Of a stretch of DNA of 64,000 nucleotides, positions 27,959 to 37,163 are shown piece by piece. The position numbers were made by a program, and so were the translations under genes. The DNA is from Pseudomonas sp. ERMR1:02 (lineage in GTDB: Bacteria > Pseudomonadota > Gammaproteobacteria > Pseudomonadales > Pseudomonadaceae): NCBI RefSeq assembly GCF_002277815.1, contig NZ_NKJI01000004.1, positions 124,001 to 188,000 of the forward strand, in the 5' to 3' direction. Position 1 is the first letter of the stretch. Each line of letters opens with the position of its first letter. The notes beneath the pieces are model-generated. The model was given only the letters and a program-made list of their open reading frames with translations. It had not been told where the DNA came from and ran no database searches.

Positions 27959-29313
27959 GAAACCTCGCCAACAGCCCCGTCAGGCGTTCCCTGCTGCGAT
28001 ATTTGTCGGGCACTGCGCCGACTGCTGATGGCGAACACGGTCATGGCGACGGCGGCGATTGCACCGGGCAAGGCAAACGCCATGAAGTTCAGTTGCAGCG
28101 GCAGGCTGATCCCGAGCAAGGCACCGCCCAGTAGAGGACCGACAATCGCACCGTTACGCCCGATACCCGAGGCCCAGCCCAGACCGGTGGAGCGAATGTT
28201 CATGGAGTAGAACTGCGCGGCGCACGCGTACAGCAGAATCTGCGAACCGATAGTCGTGGCGCCGGCAAGGGCGATCAGCAGATACAACAACGGCATCGGG
28301 CTATTGAAGCCCAGCAAGGTGATCGATACGGCTGCCACGGCGAAAAACACTGCCAACACGCGCGGCAGGTTGAGTTTGTCACCCAGCACACCACCGCCCA
28401 CTGCACCGAAAATCGCCCCGAAGTTCAGCACCAGCAGGAACGACAGGCTCGAGCCCAGGCTGTAACCGGCGTTGGCCATCAGTTTGGGCAGCCAGGAACT
28501 CAAGGCGTAAACCATCAGCAAGCAGCAGAAAAACGCCAGCCACAGCATCAGCGTACGCAGTGCACGGCCCTCACGGAACAACTGCAACACCGGGGTTCCA
28601 GTGCCCTTCACTTCGCTCATGTACAGTTGATCACCGGTTTGCGCGACGTAGGCCGGATCGATCCGCTGAAGAATGTTGCGCGCCTCTTCATTGCGCCCCT
28701 GGCGCAGCATGAAACCCACCGACTCAGGCAGGAAGTACATGATCAACGGCAACAACAGCAACGGCAGCACCGCGACGTAAAACACTGACTGCCAGCCGAA
28801 ACTCGGGATCAGCACGATGCCCAGACCGGCGGAAAGCATGCCGCCTACCGAGTAACCGCTAAACATGATCGCCACCAGGGTGCTGCGAATTTTTTTCGGC
28901 GCGTATTCGTTCATCAGCGCCACGACGTTTGGCATCACGCCGCCTATACCCAAGCCGGCAATGAAGCGACAGACGCCAAACTCAGTGGGATTTCTGGCGA
29001 AGCCATTGAGTACGGTGAAGCCGCTGAAGAGCATCACGCAGATCGTGATGGCTTTTTTGCGGCCGATCTTGTCTGAAAGAGGACCGAAGAACAGTGCACC
29101 GAACATCATGCCGAACAATGCATAACTGCCCAGTGCACCGGCTTGCAGAGGACTGAGCCCCCATTCCTTCATCAGCATCGGCAGGACTACGCCGTAGATC
29201 ACCAGATCGTAACCGTCGAAGATGATGATCAGGGCACACCAGAACAGCACCATCCAGTGAAAGCGGTTGAAACGAGCCTTGTCGATAACCTCATGTACGT
29301 CGATCTTGCGCAT
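27955..29313 (-). CDS. benK: MFS aromatic acid/H+ symporter, BenK type
   Basis: A 452-residue MFS protein of the AAHS family with twelve helices. Family motifs include FDGYDLVIYGVVLP in helix 1 (the DGxD motif), GPLSDKIGRKKA in the 2-3 loop, and CRFIAGLGIGGVMPNVVALMNEYAPKKIRS. PcaK is the close alternative, but the linked benE and benF favour benzoate. I chose ATG 29313, preceded by AAGGGAAAG; an extension to 29442 adds an unconserved leader. A strong AACAACAACAA motif overlaps the leader. The catabolic genes benABCD are not here. Confidence 0.88.
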   Translation of the reverse strand: MRKIDVHEVIDKARFNRFHWMVLFWCALIIIFDGYDLVIYGVVLPMLMKEWGLSPLQAGALGSYALFGMMFGALFFGPLSDKIGRKKAITICVMLFSGFTVLNGFARNPTEFGVCRFIAGLGIGGVMPNVVALMNEYAPKKIRSTLVAIMFSGYSVGGMLSAGLGIVLIPSFGWQSVFYVAVLPLLLLPLIMYFLPESVGFMLRQGRNEEARNILQRIDPAYVAQTGDQLYMSEVKGTGTPVLQLFREGRALRTLMLWLAFFCCLLMVYALSSWLPKLMANAGYSLGSSLSFLLVLNFGAIFGAVGGGVLGDKLNLPRVLAVFFAVAAVSITLLGFNSPMPLLYLLIALAGATTIGSQILLYACAAQFYSMNIRSTGLGWASGIGRNGAIVGPLLGGALLGISLPLQLNFMAFALPGAIAAVAMTVFAISSRRSARQISQQGTPDGAVGEVS

Positions 29314-29325
29314 GGCATCTTTCCC

Positions 29326-29339
29326 TTGTTGTTGTTTTT
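29326..29339 (-). promoter_or_regulatory. Crc/Hfq-type CA motif at the benK ribosome site
   Basis: On the minus strand AAAAACAACAACAAGGGAAAG precedes the ATG of benK; the core AACAACAACAA is a textbook AANAANAA repeat and touches the ribosome site. In Pseudomonas, Hfq with Crc binds such sites to block translation of aromatic-compound genes until better carbon sources run out. Upstream, 29443-29677 holds no gene and presumably the ben promoter. Confidence 0.65.
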
Positions 29340-29677
29340 GAAGAGGCTCGCAAATGCGGCGAACGTCCCGTACTGCCGAGGGTAATGACGCCAGGCGCGC
29401 GCAAATATCCGCGCTGCGCAGATCGCTATCCGTTTTGTGCAATGCACTGAACCGGGCGCGGGATGGGGATGGGGATGGATGTGCGAGTGTCGCTTCAGGC
29501 TTTTGCGCTTGTGCGACAAACTGTTTTCTTTGCGATCACATTTGATCCAATGAATAAAGTCTGTCGCGATTTTGGGTGCTGTTCTACCGATGGGGCTTAG
29601 GAAGCAGTGGACTCGATGCTTCCCTGGCAATCAGATCATTTGAGGGGCGCTACGCTGGCTTGCTTGAGAAGAGAGAT

Positions 29678-31284
29678 TCACTCACGCATCCCCCTTTCTG
29701 CGGGATGGCTGCGCGCTTTCGCATGGCGCGAGAGACCAATCTTGATGCCGACCAATAAGGGAGCGGCGACGACAAACAGCAGGGCCACAGTGTAGAACGC
29801 GGTATCGAAAGCAATCACCGTGGCCTGACCCGACACGGCCTTGCCCAGCAAGCTGGTAGCTGCCCTGCCAGCGGCTGCTTGGTCCATCCCCTTCCCCATC
29901 AACATCGCCGTGGTGGTCGTCAGACGTTCGATGAGCGCGTTCCCCCAGGGTTAGCGTTGGCGCCGAGGGCAGCGACATTGATGACGATGTGATGGTCGAT
30001 CAGGGTCTGGAGCCCGGCGACGCCCATTAAGCCACCCAATTGACGCCCCGTATTGAACAGGCCTATGCCGCAGGCGAGGTTGCGGCTATTGAGGTCGCTG
30101 AAGGCGATCAGCGTGATGGACAGAAACAGGAAGCCAAGGCCAAGGCCACGCAATAGGATGCCCGCCATCATGTCGTCGGTGCCGCTTTCGCTGGTGCAAC
30201 CGGACAGCATCCACATCGCCCCCATGATCAGCAGGATGCCAAAGGGCACTGTCGCAACCGGTGGAACGCGACGGACTTTGATGAGAAAGGCAGCGATGAG
30301 CAGCGAGCCCACAAAAAAACCGCCACTGGGCAGCAGGAGCAAGCCGGCATCGGTCGGCGTGAACGCAAGCACCGACAGGGCGAACGCCGGAATCAGAAAC
30401 GCGCTGCCGAACAAGGCGGCGCCGGCGACAAAACTGACGATAAAGGCAAAGGTAAAATCGCTCGATTTGAACACCGTGAAATCGAGCAATCCCTGACCTT
30501 TGGCCAAGACTTGCTGGCCGAGAAAGGCCAGCAGCGCGGCGGCGCCGATCATCGTCAGCATCAGGACGCGAGGTTCCTCGAACCAGTCCCATCGGCTGCC
30601 CTGACTGGAAACATAGGTGAAACAGAACAGGGTGGTCGAGATCAGGGAAAAACCGAGCCAGTCAAAAGGACGCTGCTGGACCCTGGCGGGCGTTGGGTGG
30701 TCTGCGATAAGCAAAAGTCCGGTCGCCGCCAGCGACAGCGGCACCACGCTGAAGAAAATCCAGGTCCAGGACTGGCTGTCGATTAACCACCCTTGAAGGG
30801 CCGGGGCAAGAGTCGCCGGCGCGACCACGGAGCCCATGGCAAACAGGGCTTGGAGGATCGGCTGAAGGACACGCGGCCAGGCACGAAAAATCATCGCCTG
30901 GCCCGCCACCAGCAGGGTGCCGCCGGCGAAGCCTTGAATGATGCGAAGCCCGATCAGCAGGTCCAGCCGAGCGATGATGGCGGCCATGCAACACGCCAAA
31001 CCCATGGCCAGGGTTGAACCGATGATCAGGTTACGTGCAGAAAAACGCTGCATAAGCCATGGGGCCATGAGAAAGCCGATCAGCTTGAGCGCGGTGTAGC
31101 CGACGTCCAGCCAGGCGAATTCATCAGGTGTTGCGTAGGTGTCACCGATGATATGGCCGCGCCCGATCGATAGAACGGTACCGGCGATCGCTTCCGTCAG
31201 CGTGGCCAGCACGATGCCCACGATGAGCAGGGCGCCAATCGTGGTCGTTGCGCTGCTCGGCGTGGCGCTGACAAAGGTGTTCAT
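29678..31284 (-). pseudogene. DHA2 (EmrB/QacA-type) MFS efflux pump, one-base frameshift
   Basis: Two frames join into about 535 residues. The first (29920-31284) has a fourteen-helix DHA2 layout, e.g. GRGHIIGDTYATPDEFAWLDVGYTALKL and RIIQGFAGGTLLVAGQAMIF, and ends ALGANANPGGTRSSNV. Adding one base to the run of five C at 29942-29946 (G on the coding strand) continues as NALIERLTTTTAMLMGKGMDQAAAG, the typical last periplasmic loop, and the final helix FYTVALLFVVAAPLLVG. The pump would export drugs or toxic acids through the HlyD protein encoded just upstream (ATGA overlap). As sequenced it lacks the last helix. Confidence 0.85.
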
Positions 31285-32377
31285 GAGCCTTTCCCTTGCG
31301 TCACCTCCACCCGCGCGGACAAGCCAGGCACGATGCGCCCCGGCAGTGGATTGTTGGCCAGCCGGATCTTGACCGGGACCCGCTGCACGACGCGGACAAA
31401 GTTTCCGGTTGCGTTGTCGGGCGGCAGCAAGCTGAACGCCGCCCCACTCCCGGGTGCAAAGCTGTCGACCACGCCTTCAAGTACCGTGTCAGGGTAGCCA
31501 TCGACGGTGATGTGCACGCGCTGACCGGGGCGGATATGTTCGAGCTGGGTTTCCTTGAAGTTCGCCACGACCCACACATCATTGACTGGCACGATATCGA
31601 GCAAGGAAACCCCCGGCGTAACGAGCCGGCCGATACGCACCTGGCGGTTTCCGACGACGCCACCCACAGGCGCACGTACCACGGTGTGGTCGAGATTGAT
31701 CTGGGCGAGATCACGTGCAGCCTGTGCTTGCGACACGGCAGCCACGGCAGCCTCTCGTTCGGCCACATAGACGGCGATGTGTTGCTGTTGCGCCTCGACC
31801 GTTGCCGAAGCGGCCGATACCGACGCCTCGGCTCTGGAACGCGCCGTGTCGGTTTCATCGACCAAGGCTTGGCTCACCGCGTTGCTGACGATCAGTTTGC
31901 GGCTGCGCTCGTGGGTCTTGGTCGCCAGATTCATGTCGGCGGAGGCTGAGCGTCTTTGGGCTTCGGCCTGCCGAATCAATGCACGCTGAAGCTGGGTCTG
32001 CGCATCGACATGGGTCAGGCGCGCCCTTGCAGCGCTGACATTAGCCTCTGCTTGCGCAAGCTTGGCGCGATAGTCCCGGTCATCGATACGGAACAGGACG
32101 TCACCCGCCTGGACGGTTTGGTTGTCATCGACCTCTACCGCAGTGACGTAGCCGGCCACCTTGGCGGCGAGTGAGGTGACGTCACCACGAATATAAGCGT
32201 TATCGGTCAAGGTTGAGCCGTTCGAAACAGCCATGGCCCCCAGGCAGCCACGACCACCACGGCGCCAACGCACAGCAGTATGCCGATTATCTTGCGCTTG
32301 CCTTGCCGAGGCACTACGACGGGGGTCTCGGCGCTTGCACCGCAAGCAATGGCGGTCTTGTCCTGGAGCGAGTTCAT
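31281..32377 (-). pseudogene. HlyD/EmrA-family membrane fusion protein, one-base frameshift near the N-terminus
   Basis: The long frame (31281-32345) lacks a sensible N-terminus. ATG 32377, preceded by AGGAAATG, opens MNSLQDKTAIACG and the membrane anchor KIIGILLCVGAVVVVAAWGPWLF but runs into TGA. Adding one A (T on the plus strand, at 32213-32214) joins it to TLTDNAYIRGDVTSLAAKVAGYV, giving about 365 residues. The rest is a standard adaptor: lipoyl halves (VEVDDNQTVQAGDVLFRIDDRDY and VVRAPVGGVVGNRQV), a long coiled coil rich in Ala and Gln between them, and a beta-barrel domain. It pairs with the DHA2 pump in an EmrAB-like system. Confidence 0.8.
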
Positions 32378-32474
32378 ATTTTCATTTCCTGTTCAATGCC
32401 ATGCACAACAGCAGCCCCAGGGCGGCAGTGGCCTGCCGCCCGGCTGTCGAGCACTTATGTGCGCGTTGATCAGC

Positions 32475-32888
32475 TCACTTTTTGATCGGTGTGACGAGTG
32501 TCTTTTCGTCGGTGTCGAGGACGAACACGGCCAACAGGCGTGCAGGTTCGGTGTCGCTGGCGTTGGCGCTGACTTCGTGCACAGAACCCGGCTCCTCTAC
32601 GAAGTTTTCACCGGTGTGGTAGATCTTTTCCGGCTGGCCTTTGACTTTGATGCGAAACGCGCCCTCCAGAACCGTTGCATAAATGAAGGCCGTTTTCGGA
32701 TGGGTGTGGGACGGCGACGCGGCGCCCGGCCCATACTCGACGACCACACCCTTCATGCTCTTGCCAGGGATGTTGGGAATGGGACGGTCAAACACGACAG
32801 TCACCTTGGCGGCAGGCGGCTCAGCGGCCGATGCTGCGCTGATCGACAGTGCTGCGAAAGCAGCGGCTAAGAGAAATCGGGCAACCAT
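32475..32888 (-). CDS. Exported cupin-domain protein
   Basis: A 137-residue protein with a signal peptide (MVARFLLAAAFAALSISAASA) and a single cupin barrel. The metal-binding motif is SPSHTHPKTAFIYATVLEG (two His, then Glu) near residues 59-75, followed by the second-motif region GSVHEVSANAS. It is probably periplasmic and metal-binding; enzymatic activity is unproven. It precedes the HlyD/DHA2 pair on the same strand, suggesting a shared function such as detoxifying an aromatic or quinone-like compound, but this is a guess. Confidence 0.8.
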   Translation of the reverse strand: MVARFLLAAAFAALSISAASAAEPPAAKVTVVFDRPIPNIPGKSMKGVVVEYGPGAASPSHTHPKTAFIYATVLEGAFRIKVKGQPEKIYHTGENFVEEPGSVHEVSANASDTEPARLLAVFVLDTDEKTLVTPIKK

Positions 32889-32969
32889 GCCAATACTCCT
32901 TCGTGTGTAGCGGTTATGACGGCGCGCCCATTACCGGGGCGGCGCCTTCCTGAGTTGTCTCTGGAGGCC

Positions 32970-33728
32970 TCAGCGGCCCGCTTCCATCGACTGGCGGAGC
33001 CAGTCTTCGAAACGGATCGCGCCCAAGCGCGTGTTCTTGCCGGGGGTCAGCGATTGATCGTCAAGCACGGCGCCGTAGTAGCGCGCGTGTACGTCCGGTA
33101 CGACCTGGCGAGTATCCTGAGTAGCTCGTAGAAAGCGCCTGATCAGCTCGTCGAGCGGCATGGCCTCGGGCCCCGCGACTTCGACCGTGCCATTGACCGG
33201 CGCTGCCAGCACGACGTCGGTGAGTGCGGCCACCACGTCGTCGGACGCCATCGGCTGGATCAGCGCCGGCGAAACGCAAAGCTCTTCGCCGACGGTAAAC
33301 GAATGGGCAATGCCGCCGACAAACTCGAAGAACTGCGTGGCACGCAAAATGGAGTAAGGAATGCCGGATGCCTTAATAAGGTTTTCCTGCGCGACCTTGG
33401 CCCGGAAATAGCCATTCTCGGGAAGTCGTTCGCTCCCGACAATCGACAGGGCAACGTGATGGCGAACCCCGGCGGCCGCTTCGGCGGCCAGCAGGTTACG
33501 GCTCGACGTTTCGAAGAACTCGAGGACGGCCTGATCCTCCCACGACGGCGCGTTCGCCACGTCGACAACGATGTCAGCACCATCCATCGCTTGGGCCAAG
33601 CCCTCGCGGGTGATGCTGTTTACGCCCGTGCTGGGGCTGGCTGCGAGCACGTCATGGCCAAGCTCGCGGAGGTTTTTCACAAGTTTCGATCCGATGAGGC
33701 CGGAGCCTCCGATGACGACGATCTTCAT
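32970..33728 (-). CDS. NAD(P)-binding NmrA/SDR-type protein
   Basis: A 252-residue atypical short-chain dehydrogenase of the NmrA/NAD(P)H-binding type. The N-terminal MKIVVIGGSGLIGSKLVKNLRELGHDV has the GxxGxxG dinucleotide motif. There is no Tyr-x-x-x-Lys catalytic pair in the usual place, so it may be a sensor or reductase of unusual type; the C-terminal half (PLDELIRRFLRATQDTRQVVPD) matches the family. I chose ATG 33728; the longer frame to 33830 has no support. It is the first gene of the cupin/efflux group and is divergent from the regulator at 33988. Confidence 0.82.
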   Translation of the reverse strand: MKIVVIGGSGLIGSKLVKNLRELGHDVLAASPSTGVNSITREGLAQAMDGADIVVDVANAPSWEDQAVLEFFETSSRNLLAAEAAAGVRHHVALSIVGSERLPENGYFRAKVAQENLIKASGIPYSILRATQFFEFVGGIAHSFTVGEELCVSPALIQPMASDDVVAALTDVVLAAPVNGTVEVAGPEAMPLDELIRRFLRATQDTRQVVPDVHARYYGAVLDDQSLTPGKNTRLGAIRFEDWLRQSMEAGR

Positions 33729-33987
33729 GGGCTTTCTCCACGTGTCGACTGCAACCATTGCGTCGGTGTAAAGGGAGATTGCCTGCGCGCGTGTGCGAAG
33801 TCCTTGTGCCTGCTGTGGGTTTCCCTCCACGAAAGCTTGGTTTTACGTCCAAAGAGGCCGCTGCCCGACGTCGTCACTGCTGCGGACGGTGCGGCGGGTT
33901 TAGCGCTGCCGTATCATCAATTTCAAATACTAATCGCCAGTCGCCTCGGACACGGAGTTGAGGGCGCTTCGCCAAAGGAACCTCACT

Positions 33988-35583
33988 TTGCCATTCGTGT
34001 TTGAAGACTACGTGCTCGATGAGGAGCGCCGGGAACTGACCTTGCGCGGGCAAGTCGTGGCCGTCGGGCCGCAGGTTTTCGATCTATTGCTGCTGTTCGT
34101 CAGTAACCCCGATCGCGTTGTCAGCAAAGACGACCTGCTCAAGGCGGTGTGGAACGGCCGGATCGTCTCGGAATCGACGATCACCAGCCACATTAATGCG
34201 GTGCGTAAGGCCGTCGGCGATACCGGCGAGGAACAGCGTCTGGTGCGCACCGTCTCCCGCAAGGGCTACCGCTTTGTCGGCCAAATCAAGGTCGGCGGGA
34301 TCGGCGAAACGCAACAGGCTTACCGGCCTGACATCGATGAACGCGCGTCCACAGACCCGAAGGAGATGCCCTCCTCGCTCGTGCTCCCGGACAAACCCTC
34401 GATTACTGTCTTGCCCTTCCAAAATTTGAGCGGCGATCCGGAGCAGGAATATTTCGCTGACGGCATCGTGGAAGACCTCATCGCTGCCCTGTCGCGTATC
34501 CGCTGGCTATTCGTCATCGCGCGTAATTCGAGCTTCACATACAAGGGCCGGACGGTGGACGCCAAAGGCGTCAGCCAGGAGCTGGGCGTTCGCTACGTGC
34601 TGGAAGGCAGCGTGCGCAAGTGCGGGAACAAGGTACGCATCACCGGGCAGCTCATCGACGCGACGAGCGGGACGCATATCTGGGCGGAGCGCTTCGAAGG
34701 CACACTCAACGACATCTTCGAGCTGCAAGATCAAATCACCGAAAGTGTCGTCGGTGCCATTGCGCCGCAACTCGAACGGGCAGAAATCGAACGCGCCAAA
34801 CGCAAACCGACGGAGAACCTGGACGCCTACGACTACTACCTGCGCGCAATGGAAAAACTGCACAATGGCACCCGAGAAGCTCTCGACAAGGCGCTGCCGT
34901 TGTTCTACAAGGCCATCGAGCTCGATCCCGAATTTGCATCGGCCTATGGCATGGCAGCCTGGTGCTACTTCTGGCGCAAGCTCAATGGCTGGATGACCGA
35001 TCGGACGCTAGAGATCGCTGAGGGCGTACGGCTCGCACGATTGGCGGTGACACTGGGCCGGGATGATGCGGTCGCGTTGACGCGAGGCGGACATGCATTG
35101 AGCCATCTCGCCGGCGATGTTGACGGCGGCATTGCATTGCTCGACAGGGCACGCCTGCTCAATCCCAACCTTGCCCCCGCCTGGTACTTGGGCGGCCTCC
35201 TGCGCGCGCTGCGCGGTGAAACAGACGCTGCCATCGAGCACCTGACCCATGCCACTCGTTTGAGTCCGCTGGATCCGGAAATGTTCAGGATGCAGGTCGG
35301 AATGGCGCTCGCGCATTTCTTCGCCGGGCGTTTCGATCTCACGACGCAATGGGCGGAAAAAGCGCTGGGCAACCTGTCCAGTTTCCTGGCCCCGGTGGCC
35401 CTGGTAGCGGCCAGTCATGCCCTCAGCGGACGGATGGATAAAGCGAGGTTGGCGATGCAGCGTCTACGTGAACTGGATCCCTCGTTGCGCCTCTCCAACC
35501 TGAAAGACTGGCTGCCCATCCAACGGCCCGAGGATTTCGCGCGCTTCGCCGATGGACTGCGGCTGGCGGGGTTACCCGAGTAA
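33988..35583 (+). CDS. OmpR/CadC-type winged-helix regulator fused to TolB/FlgO-like and TPR domains
   Basis: A protein of about 531 residues. Residues 1-95 form an OmpR/CadC-type winged helix (FDLLLLFVSNPDRVVSKDDLLKAVWNGRIVSESTITSHINAVRKAVGD ... RTVSRKGYRFVG). Residues about 135-255 match the TolB N-terminal/FlgO-like domain (SITVLPFQNLSGDPEQEYFADGIVEDLI ... YVLEGSVRKCGNKVRITGQLIDATSGTHIWAERF) seen in class III adenylate cyclases. The rest holds TPR repeats (ALPLFYKAIELDPEFASAYGMAAWCY and others). No membrane segment is visible, so it is a cytosolic one-component regulator, unlike CadC. TTG 33988 is preferred because AAGGAA lies eight bases upstream; TTG 33958 is an alternative. It probably controls the divergent reductase/cupin/efflux genes. 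Confidence 0.82.
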   Translation: MPFVFEDYVLDEERRELTLRGQVVAVGPQVFDLLLLFVSNPDRVVSKDDLLKAVWNGRIVSESTITSHINAVRKAVGDTGEEQRLVRTVSRKGYRFVGQIKVGGIGETQQAYRPDIDERASTDPKEMPSSLVLPDKPSITVLPFQNLSGDPEQEYFADGIVEDLIAALSRIRWLFVIARNSSFTYKGRTVDAKGVSQELGVRYVLEGSVRKCGNKVRITGQLIDATSGTHIWAERFEGTLNDIFELQDQITESVVGAIAPQLERAEIERAKRKPTENLDAYDYYLRAMEKLHNGTREALDKALPLFYKAIELDPEFASAYGMAAWCYFWRKLNGWMTDRTLEIAEGVRLARLAVTLGRDDAVALTRGGHALSHLAGDVDGGIALLDRARLLNPNLAPAWYLGGLLRALRGETDAAIEHLTHATRLSPLDPEMFRMQVGMALAHFFAGRFDLTTQWAEKALGNLSSFLAPVALVAASHALSGRMDKARLAMQRLRELDPSLRLSNLKDWLPIQRPEDFARFADGLRLAGLPE

Positions 35584-35603
35584 CCGTGGAATGGCCTTCT
35601 GGT

Positions 35604-35636
35604 ACCAACGACAGACTATCCAGAGAAATCGTTGGT
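35604..35636 (+). repeat. Small inverted repeat after the regulator gene
   Basis: ACCAACGA and TCGTTGGT are separated by 17 bases, about 20 bases past the regulator stop. There is no U-tract, so terminator function is doubtful. It marks the right edge of the accessory module. Confidence 0.4.
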
Positions 35637-35727
35637 GGGTAGACCTCACGATTATCAATAGCCCCAGAGCGAGGAGCGCGACAGACTTTATTCTTCAAGA
35701 TCACATTTGAGCGCTAAGCTTGGGCCT

Positions 35728-36354
35728 ATGGATGACTCAGATTATTTACGCCTGCTGACCATCGCGGCCGAGCAAGCCAACGCATTCCTTTCCAATGCCC
35801 GCAAATGGGAGCGAGAGCGTTGGGTGTGCCAGCGCCTGCTGCAAGGCTTGAACATTCCTTATCGCGCCGACGAATTCGCCCCGGCCGGGGAGCCGCCGGA
35901 CGTGTTGTTTCGCGACGCCAGTTTCGAGGTGTTCTTCGTCCTCGACGAGGGCCGGCGCCTCAACGACGAATGGCGCGACGAGCTGCAGCGCCGGCGCAGC
36001 GCGTTTTCCCTCAGCCAACTGGTACGGCGCGAGGCCAAGCCCCGGCGCATCCCGGCCAACGAGTTCTTGCTGCGACTGGCACCGACCTTGCGCAAAAAAG
36101 CGCATAACTACAAAGAACGCGGCATGGATTTGGGCGAACTGGACATCATCGCCTTCGCCAGCCTCAAGCGCGAAGTGCTGGACCTCAATAGCCATTTTCC
36201 GCCGCCCACCGAATACCTGCGCCAAGGCTGGCGTTCGCTGTCGCTGGTAGGGCCGACCTTCGCCCGCGTGCTGTTCGCGCATCCGGACGCGCCAGATTTC
36301 CTGCGTAGCAATCTGGGACGCAGCATTGTTTTCGATGTCGGGATCAGCCTGTGA
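35728..36354 (+). CDS. DUF1780 protein
   Basis: This 208-residue soluble protein belongs to DUF1780, a family largely confined to Pseudomonas. From ATG 35728 it reads MDDSDYLRLLTIAAEQANAFLSNARKWERERWVCQRLL. The middle (PPDVLFRDASFEVFFVLDEGRRLNDEWRDELQRRR) suggests a nuclease-like alpha/beta fold, but no activity is established. The TTG 35707 start is less likely. The stop overlaps the GTG of the MOSC gene (GTGA), so the two are coupled. Confidence 0.82.
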   Translation: MDDSDYLRLLTIAAEQANAFLSNARKWERERWVCQRLLQGLNIPYRADEFAPAGEPPDVLFRDASFEVFFVLDEGRRLNDEWRDELQRRRSAFSLSQLVRREAKPRRIPANEFLLRLAPTLRKKAHNYKERGMDLGELDIIAFASLKREVLDLNSHFPPPTEYLRQGWRSLSLVGPTFARVLFAHPDAPDFLRSNLGRSIVFDVGISL

Positions 36355-36878
36355 GTCCACTGCAGGAACTGATTGCTGAAGTCCCGCAAATCGGCCGCGT
36401 ACGCTGGATCGGCGTGCGCCCGGCACCTCACGTGCCGATGATCGAACTTGATGCCGTGGAAGCGCGACTTGAGGCCGGCTTGACCGGTGACCGCGCCCGG
36501 CCAGGCGTGCGCAATGCGCGACAGGTGACACTGATTCAGTGGGAACACCTGGCGGTGATCAGTTCACTGATGGGTCGTGCGGACAATCAACCGGTCATGC
36601 CTGAAGATCTGCGGCGCAATCTCGTTATCAGTGGGATCAATTTGTTCAGCCTCAAAGGGAGGCGTTTTCGGATTGGCCAGGCCATTCTCGAAACCACTGG
36701 CTGGTGCCAACCATGCGCCCGCCTGCAAAACATCCTCGGCCCCGGGACCTTTCAGGCGGTGCGCGGACATGGCGGAATCACCGCCCGAGTGTTACAAAGT
36801 GGCATCATTCGCCTGGACGACACGGTGAGCGTCGAGCCCATACCCGAGACCGGCTATGCTCCGTTCATCATTCGTTAA
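36351..36878 (+). CDS. MOSC-domain protein
   Basis: A 175-residue MOSC domain, the sulphur-carrier fold found at the C-terminus of molybdenum cofactor sulphurase and in YiiM-like proteins. Features include GLTGDRARPGVRNARQVTLIQ, the region ENLRRNLVISGINL-like (DLRRNLVISGINLFSLKG), and the conserved Cys in TTGWCQPCARL. It starts with GTG overlapping the DUF1780 stop. It may move sulphur or bind molybdenum cofactor; the substrate is unknown. Confidence 0.85.
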   Translation: MSPLQELIAEVPQIGRVRWIGVRPAPHVPMIELDAVEARLEAGLTGDRARPGVRNARQVTLIQWEHLAVISSLMGRADNQPVMPEDLRRNLVISGINLFSLKGRRFRIGQAILETTGWCQPCARLQNILGPGTFQAVRGHGGITARVLQSGIIRLDDTVSVEPIPETGYAPFIIR

Positions 36879-36929
36879 ATCTGCCTGTAGCTTCTACACA
36901 TTCAGCAACGTCTACCTGACGAGGCCATT

Positions 36930-37103
36930 ATGACCAGCCGCCTGAACCCCGACGACCAGAAGCATGTCGAAGAGTACCTGCAGTTGTCCCAGCACCGAGT
37001 CGAGCGCCGGCCATTCAGGCCGTGGATGCTCCTGGTGCTGGTGTTGGCAGTGACCATTGGTTTGGGCCTGTTGAGCCGATTTATCAGCTACCTGACGCTA
37101 TGA
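36930..37103 (+). CDS. DUF3094 small membrane protein
   Basis: This 57-residue protein, MTSRLNPDDQKHVEEYL..., has a soluble N-terminus, a basic stretch (RVERRPFRPW) and one membrane helix, MLLVLVLAVTIGLGLLSRFI. It matches the small DUF3094 family of pseudomonads, usually found between a MOSC protein and NDH-2 as here. A GACGAGG site precedes the ATG. Function unknown. Confidence 0.85.
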   Translation: MTSRLNPDDQKHVEEYLQLSQHRVERRPFRPWMLLVLVLAVTIGLGLLSRFISYLTL

Positions 37104-37163
37104 GCCGCTTAGCGCTCGCGAGGGTATCTGCACCGATTTCTTTTAGCCTTGCGAGATATCCCC

